A DNA stretch of 64,000 nucleotides from Merzomyia westermanni (Eukaryota > Arthropoda > Insecta > Diptera > Tephritidae). A model generated the notes under the pieces. It ran no database searches. It was not told the origin of the DNA and saw nothing but the letters and a program-made list of their open reading frames with translations. Where the stretch lies: the NCBI GenBank assembly GCA_949987695.1, contig OX465291.1, forward strand, positions 110,214,994 to 110,278,993, in the 5' to 3' direction. Made by a program: the position numbers and the translations under genes. This document shows positions 32,745 through 43,048 of the stretch, one piece after another (position 1 is the stretch's first letter; each line of letters starts with the position of its first letter).

Positions 32745-33406
32745 ATGGCTAGTAACAGAAGTGGCGTTAAACCATCCTTTTTATTTTCGACGAATTTAAT
32801 AAACCACATTTTTTAATAGATACTGGAGCTGTTGTTTCAGTAGTTCCTTCTTCTAAATTCAAATCTCATAAACGAAAATCTGATCTAAATTTAACTGCAG
32901 CTAATGGTTCTTCAATTAAAACTTTTGGTACAAAAATTGATCTAGGTTTAGGACGCGATTTCGAATTTCCTTTCATATTAGCAGATATTTCTACCCCAAT
33001 AATTAGGGCAACTTTTTAGAGAAATTTGGTTTATTAGTAGATATTAGAAATAGAGAAATTACTGATTTAAAAACAAAACTGAAAGTTTCTGGTTCTTGTG
33101 GATTTTGTGATATATTTTCACTCAAAATACCAATTTCTGAAAATAAATTTTCCATTATTTTAAATGATTTTCCATCTGTAACTTGTGAACCAGACTACAC
33201 CAAACCAGTGCAACACGAAACGGTTCATAGAATTGGAAAAAAGGAGTTCTACGCTTTTCAAAACCTCGTCGTCTAGACCAAATTAAATTTAAAGTTTCAA
33301 AAACAGAATTTAAATTTTTGGTTAAAAGAGGTATATGCAATCCTTCTAATTCTCGTACTACATCTCCTTTACATTTGGTACCAAAAAAAGAACCAAACGA
33401 TTGCCT
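32745..33406 (+). pseudogene. Second gypsy family: protease to RT start, broken
   Basis: The plus strand encodes an aspartic protease block, FLIDTGAVVSVVPSSKFKSH near 32,814, followed by LTAANGSSIKTFGT and PFILADIS. After a frameshift near 33,020 the RT N-terminus begins: FSKPRRLDQIKFKVSKTEF near 33,255, then LVKRGICNPSNSRTTSPLHL and VPKKEPNDCLT. This is the start of a Ty3/gypsy polymerase of a family different from the errantivirus copy and from the SAP-Gag family. It stops abruptly at about 33,406, where SAP-Gag family sequence begins. Confidence 0.8.
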
Positions 33407-33441
33407 CACTATTAAGTAAGCCGGCGTACAAAGCTCACCGC

Positions 33442-34722
33442 GTGGAGGTAGAACGGCCAGACTGGGTAGACACAATTCTGGAAGCGTTGAACGGAGTACA
33501 GAAAAAAAGTGATGGTGCCATTAAATGCTTTAAGTGCGGGAAACCAGGTCACATAGCACGTTATTGCGGCACTGGCTCCAGTAACCGCAGCAATTCAGGT
33601 GGACGTAAACGCAAAGCTGGGGAAGATGAGCAAGATGAATGCCCCATAATCTCTGTGTCACAACTCGAACGGAAAGCGAGTAATGTTACTGTTGAAGGCT
33701 ACGTGGACGGGAAAGAGCGCTTGCTGACTGTGGATACTGGTGCATCACATTCCATCATTCGGAGTGACTTGGTCAGCGGGAAAGTGACACGATTGCAGAA
33801 AGCTAAGTTGAGGACAGTAACTGGTGATAGCAAGGCAGTCCTTGGAAAGGTGACATGCAAGGTTGTAGTTGGAAATGTGGCTACACATCACAACTTCTTG
33901 GTAGCGAATATTGTCGACGAAGTCATCATTGGCATCGACTTCTTGGCTGAGAGAGACATTCACATCAACATAAGCAACAGGGTTATGACTTACAATGGGC
34001 AAGAGGTTCCTCTGATCTTTGAACACCATAGTGGCTTTAGCACCAAGGGAGTGATCTTCGCGATGGAGCAACAGAAGCCTCCTAAGGCAGGGGTAGCTCC
34101 TGGACCATTGGCTTTCATGGACAGGTGCCTCCTGAAGAAGATTCGGCAAGGCCAGGAGGAAGATCCAGATTTGGCACGTGTATTTAAAGGACAGAAGGAA
34201 AACAATCAGCCAAGACGAGAAGACATGGTCGCAGAGAGTCGCATTGCAAAAGCATACTGGGCACAATGGAGTAGTTTGAAGCTAATATCTGGTTGTTTGC
34301 ATCGGATATGGGAAAGTGAAGATGGCCGGAATCATCGAGCACTTATTGTTGTTCCCAAGGCAAGAGTTCCAGATGTTATCAAAGCGTCACATAGTTGCCC
34401 AGAGGGAAGGCACATGGGAATAAAGAAAACATTGCAAGAGGTAAAGCGGCGGTTCTGTTGGATTGGTTGCAGACAATTTGTAAGGGAATGGATTAATAAG
34501 TGTGCAAAGTGTGCTGAGGATAAAAGACGAACATCTGGTGGTGATGGTCCCAGGAAGCAACGCAACTTAGTGGATAAGGTGAAACAGCGCACTGGGCATA
34601 AAAGAACGGAACGGAATCCTGAAGAAACGAGTTGCAGGAATGTTTGCCGGGTACCACTGCGAACGAAAGTGAAGGCACAAATCCATTCGGGATCAAGAAC
34701 GGACAATGGTTGGAATATGTGA
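33442..34722 (+). pseudogene. Gag zinc knuckle-protease-HHCC ORF, truncated copy
   Basis: Open for 426 codons from a methionine at 33,442 and open upstream to the junction. It contains the zinc knuckle CFKCGKPGHIARYC, the protease motif LTVDTGASHSIIRSDLV, the IIGIDFL protease block, and the integrase zinc domain (H...H and CAKCAEDK). It retains the LKLISGCL segment that is frameshifted in the tandem array, so that lesion is specific to the array. A small deletion near 34,705 alters the C-terminus (ends RTDNGWNM). RT, RNase H and the integrase core are absent, as in the intact copy. Confidence 0.85.
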
Positions 34723-34887
34723 CACCGCAATGCATTGTGGGAATCTCTGCAGGAGAGGATTGATGTCGGAGTTTCAATCCCTGGAGGAAATGAGGTTTAA
34801 TAAAGCAGTGCCCACCATTGAGTGTCTAGCAGTGGTTGGTTCGGGAAATGTGTCTGATCGGGACGATCAGACTTAGGTGGAGGGCAG

Positions 34888-35355
34888 TGTGGCGATTATT
34901 CTCAAGCATGTACCATCCCTAACTCAATAACACTCCCACCTCGAGTTAACACTCAACTGAGATAACGATGGCTACGCTTATGCATGCAAGCGTGTAACTA
35001 GGAAGAGGAAGAGAGATGGCGCGAGTGTTTGCTAATACGGTGCAAAGAGGAGATGCCAATAAATAACACCGACCCTTCCAGAACACGAAAAGCGAACAAC
35101 CAAGAAAGTTCTCGGTGCGTAGGCAAGCACCCTGTCGGACTAATAAGGCAGTGACCAAGCAAGGCAGACTGATCAGTTTATTTTCAAGCGTTCAATAGTG
35201 AACTACTGCGATGTTACCAACCTTTTAAATTTGTATTGCGTTTATTACTAGTAAATAAAACTAGCTATTAGTTACATTATCTGTGGTTGTGTTTATTCGA
35301 CTTTATAGTGATCGAACCCAGGATTGATAATCAAGGAATCATCGAATTCGTCACA
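34888..35355 (+). repeat. 3' LTR of the truncated copy
   Basis: 468 bp, beginning TGTGGCGATTATTCTCAAGC and ending GAATTCGTCACA. Diverged from the LTRs at 60 kb by several substitutions (for example CACCTCGAGTTAACACTCAA against CACCACTAGTTAACACAA), so it is an older insertion. Confidence 0.9.
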
Positions 35356-35683
35356 ATATTAAATGATTCATCAAATGATTTTGACTGGTTTTATGTTGCT
35401 TCTGGGTTACGCTACTGGGGATAGTATCGGGAGGCACAAACGACAAACTACTTAACGTATGTACATACATATATACCAATACCGATATCTGCACTCAAAG
35501 GTAAAGACTTTTTTTCTTTAATATTTATTTTTGTTCACCACTGGGAATGGGTTTTCAATTGCCAATTCTTATTGAGATTTTTGCTGTTTGTCGTTGACAG
35601 AGCCAAAACAAAATACAAAACTACGCTGACGCGAGCAGCGAAGTGAAAAGAGCAGGCAGAATTCCTGTTATACATATGTCGCA

Positions 35684-38180
35684 CAGTGAGGGCACTTCAT
35701 ACAAAAAGCGGCCATAAATAGTAAAAATTGAGCTAGAGAGTTGAAATTTGGAATATAAGCATTTATGATGAATGCCCACAAATACCCCCACCTCCCAAAT
35801 AACGGTGTTTTTGAAATGTCAATAATTTCATAACTTTTGATGCTAGAACGCTATATTTTGACTTATATATTCCCTCCCACCCCCACCTATTGTCCCCCTT
35901 CCAAATTTCTATATCTTCGAAACCCCTGAACCATACTTATAGGAATTTACAACAGGAGTTAATCTGTATAAAATAATGTATTCTGCCGATTTTGGCCGAA
36001 AACGGATGATGCTACGTCTTCAATACTAACCTTATAAACCGCATAAATAACAAGATTTCAAACTACGTGTTTAATAAATGAATGCTTTTACCTAAAACTT
36101 AACCACAAAAAAAAAAAAAGAATATATTACATACGTACATATAGCCTCACACTAGTAAAGAAAAGAAACATTTCATTATTCCAGTTATCATACATTAATT
36201 TTTTATTATTCTCGCTTCTATTTAGAAGCATCTCTTTTGCCTGAGGTTCTAAGTCCTTAAAACATTTCTCTCGTTTGATACGCATTGAGCTGATTAGAGG
36301 GTCTGACGAAACTATGAGGTGATGGAATACGTCCTCATTATTAGCCATTCTAGAGCAATATCTACCGTTATCGCGGCGGGCATGTTTAAAAATTTTGTTT
36401 GATGCTTCCTGAGCTTCTTCAGGCAGTCTTCCTACCGGGATTTCAAATTGTTCAATTATTTTGCTTCCGTGCATTAAAACTTTATGCACGGATGGAGGCA
36501 TATTGTACCAGCCATAAAGCTGGATGAACGTCTCTGCTGTTGTTTGGGTATACAATTCAAACTTAGCTAAATCTACTTTTTCCCCACAACATAAAACCTG
36601 TAATATATTTCCAAATCTTTTTATTAGGCTTTCATCAACACCAGTTATTTTGGAAACCTCTTCCGCTTCAGAAAAATAGCGCCGCGCAGTGTTGCCATCA
36701 TTAGTTGTCCCATAGCCATGTTTTACGAAATCCACACTTATAGATAGGACATTGTTGAGGTCAGTTTGGATTTTCCTCTTTCGGTTCTTCTTCTTAATTT
36801 TATTTTCCCCTGAAGCAAATCCCTTTTTAAAATCCAAGTTATAGGATATATGCAGTATACACTCCATGAATCGTATCCAACAATGCAATGTTGAGAGTCC
36901 AAACTTATAATTTTCGGAGTTTATTTTAAGAATATAGATTTCGAATATCACTTAAATATATTTTTATTTAATTTTTTCCAAGTTATTCATATCAGTGGGC
37001 TTTGCTCCACAAATGTTGCATGATGTTGTTGATTGCTGACCAGTTAGAACATTGCAAACTTTCCCATCGATCATGGTGCAATGTAATATGAACTGAATGT
37101 TTAATTCTATCCCTTCCCTTACAACGCATATTTTATCCAATTTTTTTATTTCTTCGGTTTAATAATTGAACTCTCTCAATGTATTTTCAGCCGTCTCTTT
37201 TTGGAATACTAATTTGATCGGGCGGCAATAGCGTATTGATGATGGCCTATCATTTTTCCATAGCATACAATTATTTTCATTTAAAATTATTTGAAGGCGC
37301 ACAAAACTTATAGTGAAAACGGTACTTTCTGCTTTTGCTTGAGCAGATGTGGATGGTCCATCTGGAGAAGTTACCTCACCATTCCATCTTTGCTTAAAAG
37401 TTTGCTGACCTGAAGAACCAGCCATGCCCCATTTACCATACAAAGTAAATTCTTCTCCATGGGCGCCTTTTAATTTTTCAATTTCCAAGAAAGAAATTAT
37501 ACGTTGGGCAGTGTGATTCAAAAGGGATTGCAAGTTTACTTCCGCCCCAGTCTTCGCTTCGCTAATTTTTTCATAACTTGGGTAAAATGTGTCACCTAGT
37601 ATCTTAAGATTGTATGCGCGAAGATCAAGATATTTCGATCTACTGAAACCAAGATCCATATACATTGCTAGAGCTCCATTCAGTAATGATATTTCCTTAT
37701 CATCCGACAGACATTCCAGACGGTGCTTTTTATATGCCGCTTTTACTAGCACTTCGGAATCAAAATTCTGGCATAACTCAGCAACGCGTCTCCGTTTTGT
37801 ACGCATTGCTCAAACGTGGTCGGCTACGGTTAGAAGTGCAGGCTTTACAGTTTCTTTTTCCTACATTTAAAATGTATATTTGTCTATTAAAGCCTTACTA
37901 GAAATATTTGTCTTTGCTAGTTGTAAAATTTTGTATTAAATATCAAATATCTGATATTTCACTCATTACAAAACCTGTGTGCTATGCAAAACTAGGTATA
38001 ATTATAGGGAACGAGACCATACACACCGGATCTTGTAAACATTTGCTTAAATCGAAATCAGAGTGTAAAAAGTTATGGTTTGTATTCGAACAGCGTTCCT
38101 TCACCCTTTGAGAGGCGATCCACATATGCTTAAATCGCACGTTCAAAAAGTGACCTTCACTATTCAGCTTTTCTGAATTT
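35684..38180 (-). mobile_element. Candidate Transib-type element with RAG1-like transposase
   Basis: The transposase pseudogene (36,127-37,870) is flanked at a distance by weak inverted repeats. On the left, CACAGTGAGGGCACTT begins at about 35,692; on the right, AAGTGACCTTCACTATT ends near 38,173. With one gap these are inverted copies at about 13 of 16 positions. The left one begins with CACAGTG, the heptamer shared by Transib ends and recombination signal sequences. The right heptamer is degraded and no 5-bp target duplication is seen, so the element bounds are tentative. The transposase assignment is independent of them. Confidence 0.4.
36127..37870 (-). pseudogene. RAG1/Transib-like transposase, catalytically dead
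   Basis: On the minus strand one frame carries the core of a RAG1/Transib DDE recombinase. In order: an LYGKWGMAGSSGQQTFKQRW block near 37,440, where an Ala (37,420-37,422) stands at the expected first catalytic Asp; FTISFVRLQIIL; HCTMIDGKV with the probable second Asp at 37,066-37,068; a CNIC zinc knuckle near 37,010; FGLSTLHCWIRFMECILHIS near 36,880; GTTNDGNTARRYF near 36,700; SVHKVLMHGSKII (H-x4-H zinc ligands) near 36,475; and LPEEAQEASNKIFKHARRDN near 36,405, whose second-last Glu (36,406-36,408) matches RAG1 Glu962. Stops occur at 37,159, 36,964 and 36,952, all in the same frame. Coding resemblance begins near 37,865. Confidence 0.88.
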
Positions 38181-38216
38181 AGTTTACCAACAGCATTATT
38201 TTTAATATCTCTCTAT

Positions 38217-38560
38217 CTCTGTGGCGCGATATACAACAGGTATATCATCATAAACCTCCTAAGAAATTTTTGCGCCAAGCTTCTCTTCCAATTTGTGGTG
38301 TGCCGATTTGAATTTTCCCTACAAATTGGTGGGACCTACAGTTTTTTGCCGACTCCGAACGCATCTACAAAGGAGACGAATTTTTGCTGAGAAGCCTGTC
38401 ATGGCAGAAATACACTCGGAGAGTTTGCCAAACCACTGTCGAGGGGCGACCCCGTTTTGAAAAACTTTTTTCAAATCACTTTTGATGTTACCTGTACCAG
38501 GGCTCGAACCATGGACCTTCGGTGTGGTAGGCCGGCAACACTACCTTCACACCAGTTAGC
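38217..38560 (-). repeat. tRNA-like SINE, nearly full length, no tail
   Basis: Almost identical to the SINE at 22,296-22,673 from GTGGCGCGATATACAACAGG to the tRNA-like head, but lacking the oligo(A) tail and a recognisable target duplication. It lies just beyond the right edge of the RAG1-like element. Confidence 0.9.
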
Positions 38561-38564
38561 AATT

Positions 38565-38880
38565 ATTCTCGTTTTGCTTCATTGACATCCTTTGGAAGTA
38601 GCCACACTTCAAAAAGTTCACTTATTTTAATTGAAGGTGTCACTTAAGAATAAAGTACATATGTAATTAAAAGCTTCAGCATTAGGATATAAATAGCATA
38701 CTTGCGGAAAGAAATAATAAAAAGGCTTCGCTTAAACCTGGCTTTTCACTTTTAAATAATTCCACTTACTTTATTTCTTTTGACTTTTTGCATTAAAAAT
38801 TTTAAAAAAATACTATACGTGGCCCTTCCTTAAAAAAGTTTGCACAAAGAATGTGTACAAATTGAAGTCTGTAGTGGCTT
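38565..38880. other. AT-rich spacer, nothing recognised
   Basis: No coding or shared repeat sequence. Confidence 0.4.
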
Positions 38881-39289
38881 AGCAAGGAGGGGGAGGGAGT
38901 GGGATAGATAATTGCATAATAGATGCATTAACCTGCAAATATATATTTATTTAAATCTTAAATATACTTAAATTTTTTTAAGTCCGGCTAATGTATATAA
39001 AAAATTGGACTTTGGGGGTTTTGAAGCATCCGATTTAATTATATGTACACGTATATATGTAAAGTAATATACATGTGCTTAAGTACCTAAAGAAAATAAA
39101 AACAACGTGTAGAAGTGAATCATCACACATATGTACATACAAAAAATTATAGCCCCCATTAACGAAAACTTTGGTGATCCACTGGCAGCTTTAAGCCACA
39201 ACGTAACGGTACAGTAAGGAAACTACCATATAATAACAAAACAAACAACAAAACATTGAAGTAAGTGCTAGAATGTACTTTTGATAAGC

Positions 39290-39360
39290 AAGCCGGTAGG
39301 CTGGTGTACGCATGCCTTGCCTATGATCATGAGATTGTGGGTTCAAGTCCCAAATTTTCC
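39290..39360 (+). repeat. tRNA-like sequence in the array unit
   Basis: GGTAGGCTGGTGTACGCATG resembles a D-arm/A-box region and GTGGGTTCAAGTCCCAAAT a T-arm/B-box. The anticodon arm does not pair convincingly. Copies recur at about 42,582, 48,060 and 53,530, one per unit. More likely a tRNA-derived repeat than a gene. Confidence 0.4.
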
Positions 39361-39745
39361 TCGTTTAATTTTTTTTTAAATATTTATTAAATTTGATTTA
39401 TCAGCTTATAGGAAATTTCTTTAAAAAAAAGTCACATACATATGCTGGTATTCGAAACAGCAATCACTATGCTACCGTTCTACTCTCATTTACATCGTCT
39501 AAGGAGCAATTTCCTCAAACAATCAATTCAGATCAGTAATAATTAAATTTAATAAATATTTCTCCCTAATTTATAAAATTTAGTTAACAAAAATTTATTT
39601 AATATTAATTTCATATAAATTAACCCCTAATTAATTTATATAAATCTTTATAAAATAAATATGACAAATAATCATTAATTTTTAAAATATAAACTACATT
39701 TATAACAAAAATTTAAAATATAATAACAAATTTCAAAATAAATAT

Positions 39746-42298
39746 TGTGACGAATTCGATGATTCCTTGATTATCAATCCTGGGTTCGATCACTATAAAG
39801 TCGAATAAACACACGCACAGATAATGTAAGTAATAGCTAGTTTTATTTACTAGTAATAAACGCAAAACAATTTTAAGAGTTTGATAACTTTACAGTAGTT
39901 CACTATTGAACGCTTGAAAATAAACTGATCAACCTGCCTTGCTTGGGCACCGCCTTATATAGTCCAACAGGGTACTTGCCTACGCACCGAGAACTTTCTT
40001 GGTTATTCGCTTTTCGTGTTCTGGAAGGGTCGGTGTTATTTATTGGAATCTCCTCTTTGCATCGTATTCGCAAACACTCGCGCCATCTCTCTTCCTCTTC
40101 CTAGTTACACGCTTGCATGCATAAGCGTAGCCATCGTTATCTCTGTTGTGGTTTAACTAGTGGTGGGAGTGTTATTGAGTTAGGGATGGTACATGCTTGA
40201 GAATAATCGCCACACTGCCCTCCACCTAAGTCTGATCGTCCCGATCAGACACATTTCCCAAACCAAACGCTGCTAGACGCTCAATGGTTGGCACTGCTTT
40301 ACTAAACCTCATTTCCTCCAGGGATTGAAACTCCGACATCAATCCTCTCCTGCAGAGATTCCCACAATGCATTGCAGTGTCACATATTCCAACCACTTTG
40401 TCCGTTCTTAATCTCGAATAGATTTGTGCCTTCACTTTCGTTCCCAATGGTACCCGGCAAACATTCCTGCAACTCGTTTCTTCAGGATTCTGTTCCGTTC
40501 TCTCATGCCCATTGCACTGTTTCACATTATCCACTAAGTTGCGTTGCCTACTCGTAACATGACCACCAGATGTTCGTCTTTTATTCTCAGCACACTCTGC
40601 ACACTTAGTAATCCATTTCCTCACAGTTTGCTTGCAACCGATCCAATAGAACCACCGCTTTACCTCTTGCAGCGTTTTCTTTATTCCCACGTGCCTTCCA
40701 TCTGGGCACCTATGCGACGCTTTGATAACATCTGGAATTCTTGCCTTGGGAACAACAATAAGTGATCGATGATTCTGGCCATCTTCACTTTCCCATATCC
40801 GATGCAAACAACCAGATATGAGCCAAACTACTCCATTGTGCCCAGTATGCTTTTGCAATACGACTCTCTGCTACCATCTGTTCTCTTCCTGGCTGTTTGT
40901 TTTTCTTTATTCCTTTCAACACACGTGCCAAATCTGGATCTTCCTCCTGGTCTTGCCGAATCTTCTTCAGGAGGTACTTGTCCGCGAAAGCCTTTGGTCG
41001 AGGATCTACCTCTGCTTTACGAGGCTCCTGTTGCTTCATCTTCAAGATCACTCCTTTGGTAGTATAGCCTTTATTGTGTCCAAAAATCAGAGGAACTTCT
41101 TGGCCGTTGTAAGTCATAACCCTGTTCCTTACGTTAATGTGAATGTCTCTCTCAGCCAAGAAATCGACGCCAATGATGACTTCGTCGACAATATTCGCTA
41201 CGAAAAAGTTGTGATACGTGGCTACATTCCCAATCACAACCTTGCATTTCACTTCTCCCAGGACTTGCTTGCTGTCACCAGTTACTGTCCACAACTTAGC
41301 TTGCCGCAATGGTCTCACCTTTCCCCTGACCAAGTCAGTCCGAATGATGGAATGTGATGCACCAGTATCGACAGTCAGCAAGCGCTCTTTCCCGTCCACG
41401 TAGCCTTCAACAGTAACATGACTCGCTTTCCGTTCGAGTGGTGACACAGAGATTATGGGACATTCATCTTGCTCATCTTCTCCAGTTTTGCGTTTACGTC
41501 CACTTAAATTGCCAGGATTACTGGACCCAGTGCCGCAATAACGTGCTATATGACCAGATTTTCCACACCTAAAGCATTTAATGGCACCATCACTTTTTTT
41601 CTGTACTCCGTTCAACGCTTCCAGAATTGTGTCTACCCAGTCTGGCCGTTCTACCTCCACGCGGTGAGCCTTGTACGTCGGCTCACTTAATAGCGAAGCT
41701 GTTTCCTGCGTTAGAGCATGAGATACCGTCTCAGCAAATGTCCGTTTGGGGTTTGCATATGTGGCCCGCTTCGTCTCCACGTCACGTATTCCATTTATAA
41801 AGCTTTGGATTTTTACCCTTTCTGTGTATTCTACGGGCGCGTCTGCGTTTGCTAGATGGGCCAACCTCTCGATATCCGATGCAAATTCCTGCAAAGTCTC
41901 ATTGGGTTTCTGGAAGCGATTCTGTAGCTCTATTTGGTATCTATTTGGTATATCGATGTTCGCTACCATAGCGTCTCTCAACTGCACCCATCAATGCTTC
42001 ATAATTATTGCGTTCACCGTCTGGAATCGTCTGTAAGATTTCGGCTGCAGGACCCTTCAATGCCACGAACAGTGCAGCAACTTTGTCTTCAGTGCCCCAA
42101 TTATTCACCGCTGCCGTCTTCTCAAACTGTAGCTTAAATACCTGGAAAGGAACAGAACCATCAAATGACGGGGATTTTACCTTGGGAGTATTCGCTGAAG
42201 CAGATGGACGGTTCAGTTGCAACTCCTGGATACGGCCCCTTAACGCATCTACCTCGGTCTCTATTTTATCTTGAAATTGTGCAATTTTTGCATCTTGT
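39746..42298 (-). mobile_element. Compact LTR element, array copy 1, 5'-truncated
   Basis: Contains the 3' LTR (39,746-40,214) and internal sequence to 42,298, where it breaks within the coiled-coil region of Gag. The 5' LTR, SAP domain and most of the coiled coil are missing. The break point joins directly to a copy of the array's flanking DNA. Confidence 0.95.
40226..42298 (-). pseudogene. Gag-protease-HHCC ORF, array copy 1
   Basis: Minus-strand frames encode Gag capsid-like, zinc knuckle (CFRCGKSGHIARYC), protease (LTVDTGASHSIIRTDLV) and the HHCC integrase domain. Three defects are visible: truncation at 42,298, a small net insertion at about 41,935-41,960 (shared with copy 2) that shifts the frame in Gag, and a 2-bp deletion near 40,823 (shared by copies 1-4) that separates the HHCC segment 40,226-40,858 from the protease segment. 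Confidence 0.9.
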
Positions 42299-43048
42299 GG
42301 ATATAATGTATATAAAAAATTGGACTTTGGGGGTTTTGAAGCATCCGATTTAATTATATGTACACGTATATATGTAAAGTAATATACATGTGCTTAAGTA
42401 CCTAAAGAAAATAAAAACAACGTGTAGAAGTGAATCATCACACATATGTACATACAAAAAATTATAGCCCCCATTAACGAAAACTTTGGTGATCCACTGG
42501 CAGCTTTAAGCCACAACGTAACGGTACAGTAAGGAAACTACCATATAATAACAAAACATTGAAGTAAGTGCTAGAATGTACTTTTGATAAGCAAGCCGGT
42601 AGGCTGGTGTACGCATGCCTTGCCTATGATCATGAGATTGTGGGTTCAAGTCCCAAATTTTCCTCGTTTAATTTTTTTTTAAATATTTATTAAATTTGAT
42701 TTATCAGCTTATAGGAAATTTCTTTAAAAAAAAGTCACATACATATGCTGGTATTCGAAACAGCAATCACTATGCTACCGTTCTACTCTCATTTACATCG
42801 TCTAAGGAGCAATTTCCTCAAACAATCAATTCAGATCAGTAATAATTAAATTTAATAAATATTTCTCCCTAATTTATAAAATTTAGTTAACAAAAATTTA
42901 TTTAATATTAATTTCATATAAATTAACCCCTAATTAATTTATATAAATCTTTATAAAATAAATATGACAAATAATCATTAATTTTTAAAATATAAACTAC
43001 ATTTATAACAAAAATTTAAAATATAATAACAAATTTCAAAATAAATAT

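Larger units (their letters stand above)
33407..35355 (+). mobile_element. 5'-truncated copy of the compact SAP-Gag LTR element
   Basis: From 33,407 the sequence follows the family at 60,241-63,788, entering in the Gag region at the TASLLSKPAYKAH block. It continues to the 3' LTR at 34,888-35,355. The base after the LTR is ATAT, the same four bases that flank the intact copy. The 5' portion is replaced by unrelated gypsy pol, giving a chimeric junction. Confidence 0.9.

Noticed and set aside
39290..39360. tRNA gene in the array unit
   Set aside because: T-arm is good but anticodon and acceptor stems do not pair; recorded as tRNA-like repeat.
40818..41357. Antisense open frames of up to 179 codons in each array copy
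   Set aside because: They lie opposite the recognised Gag-protease frame, contain no domain and repeat only because the units repeat.
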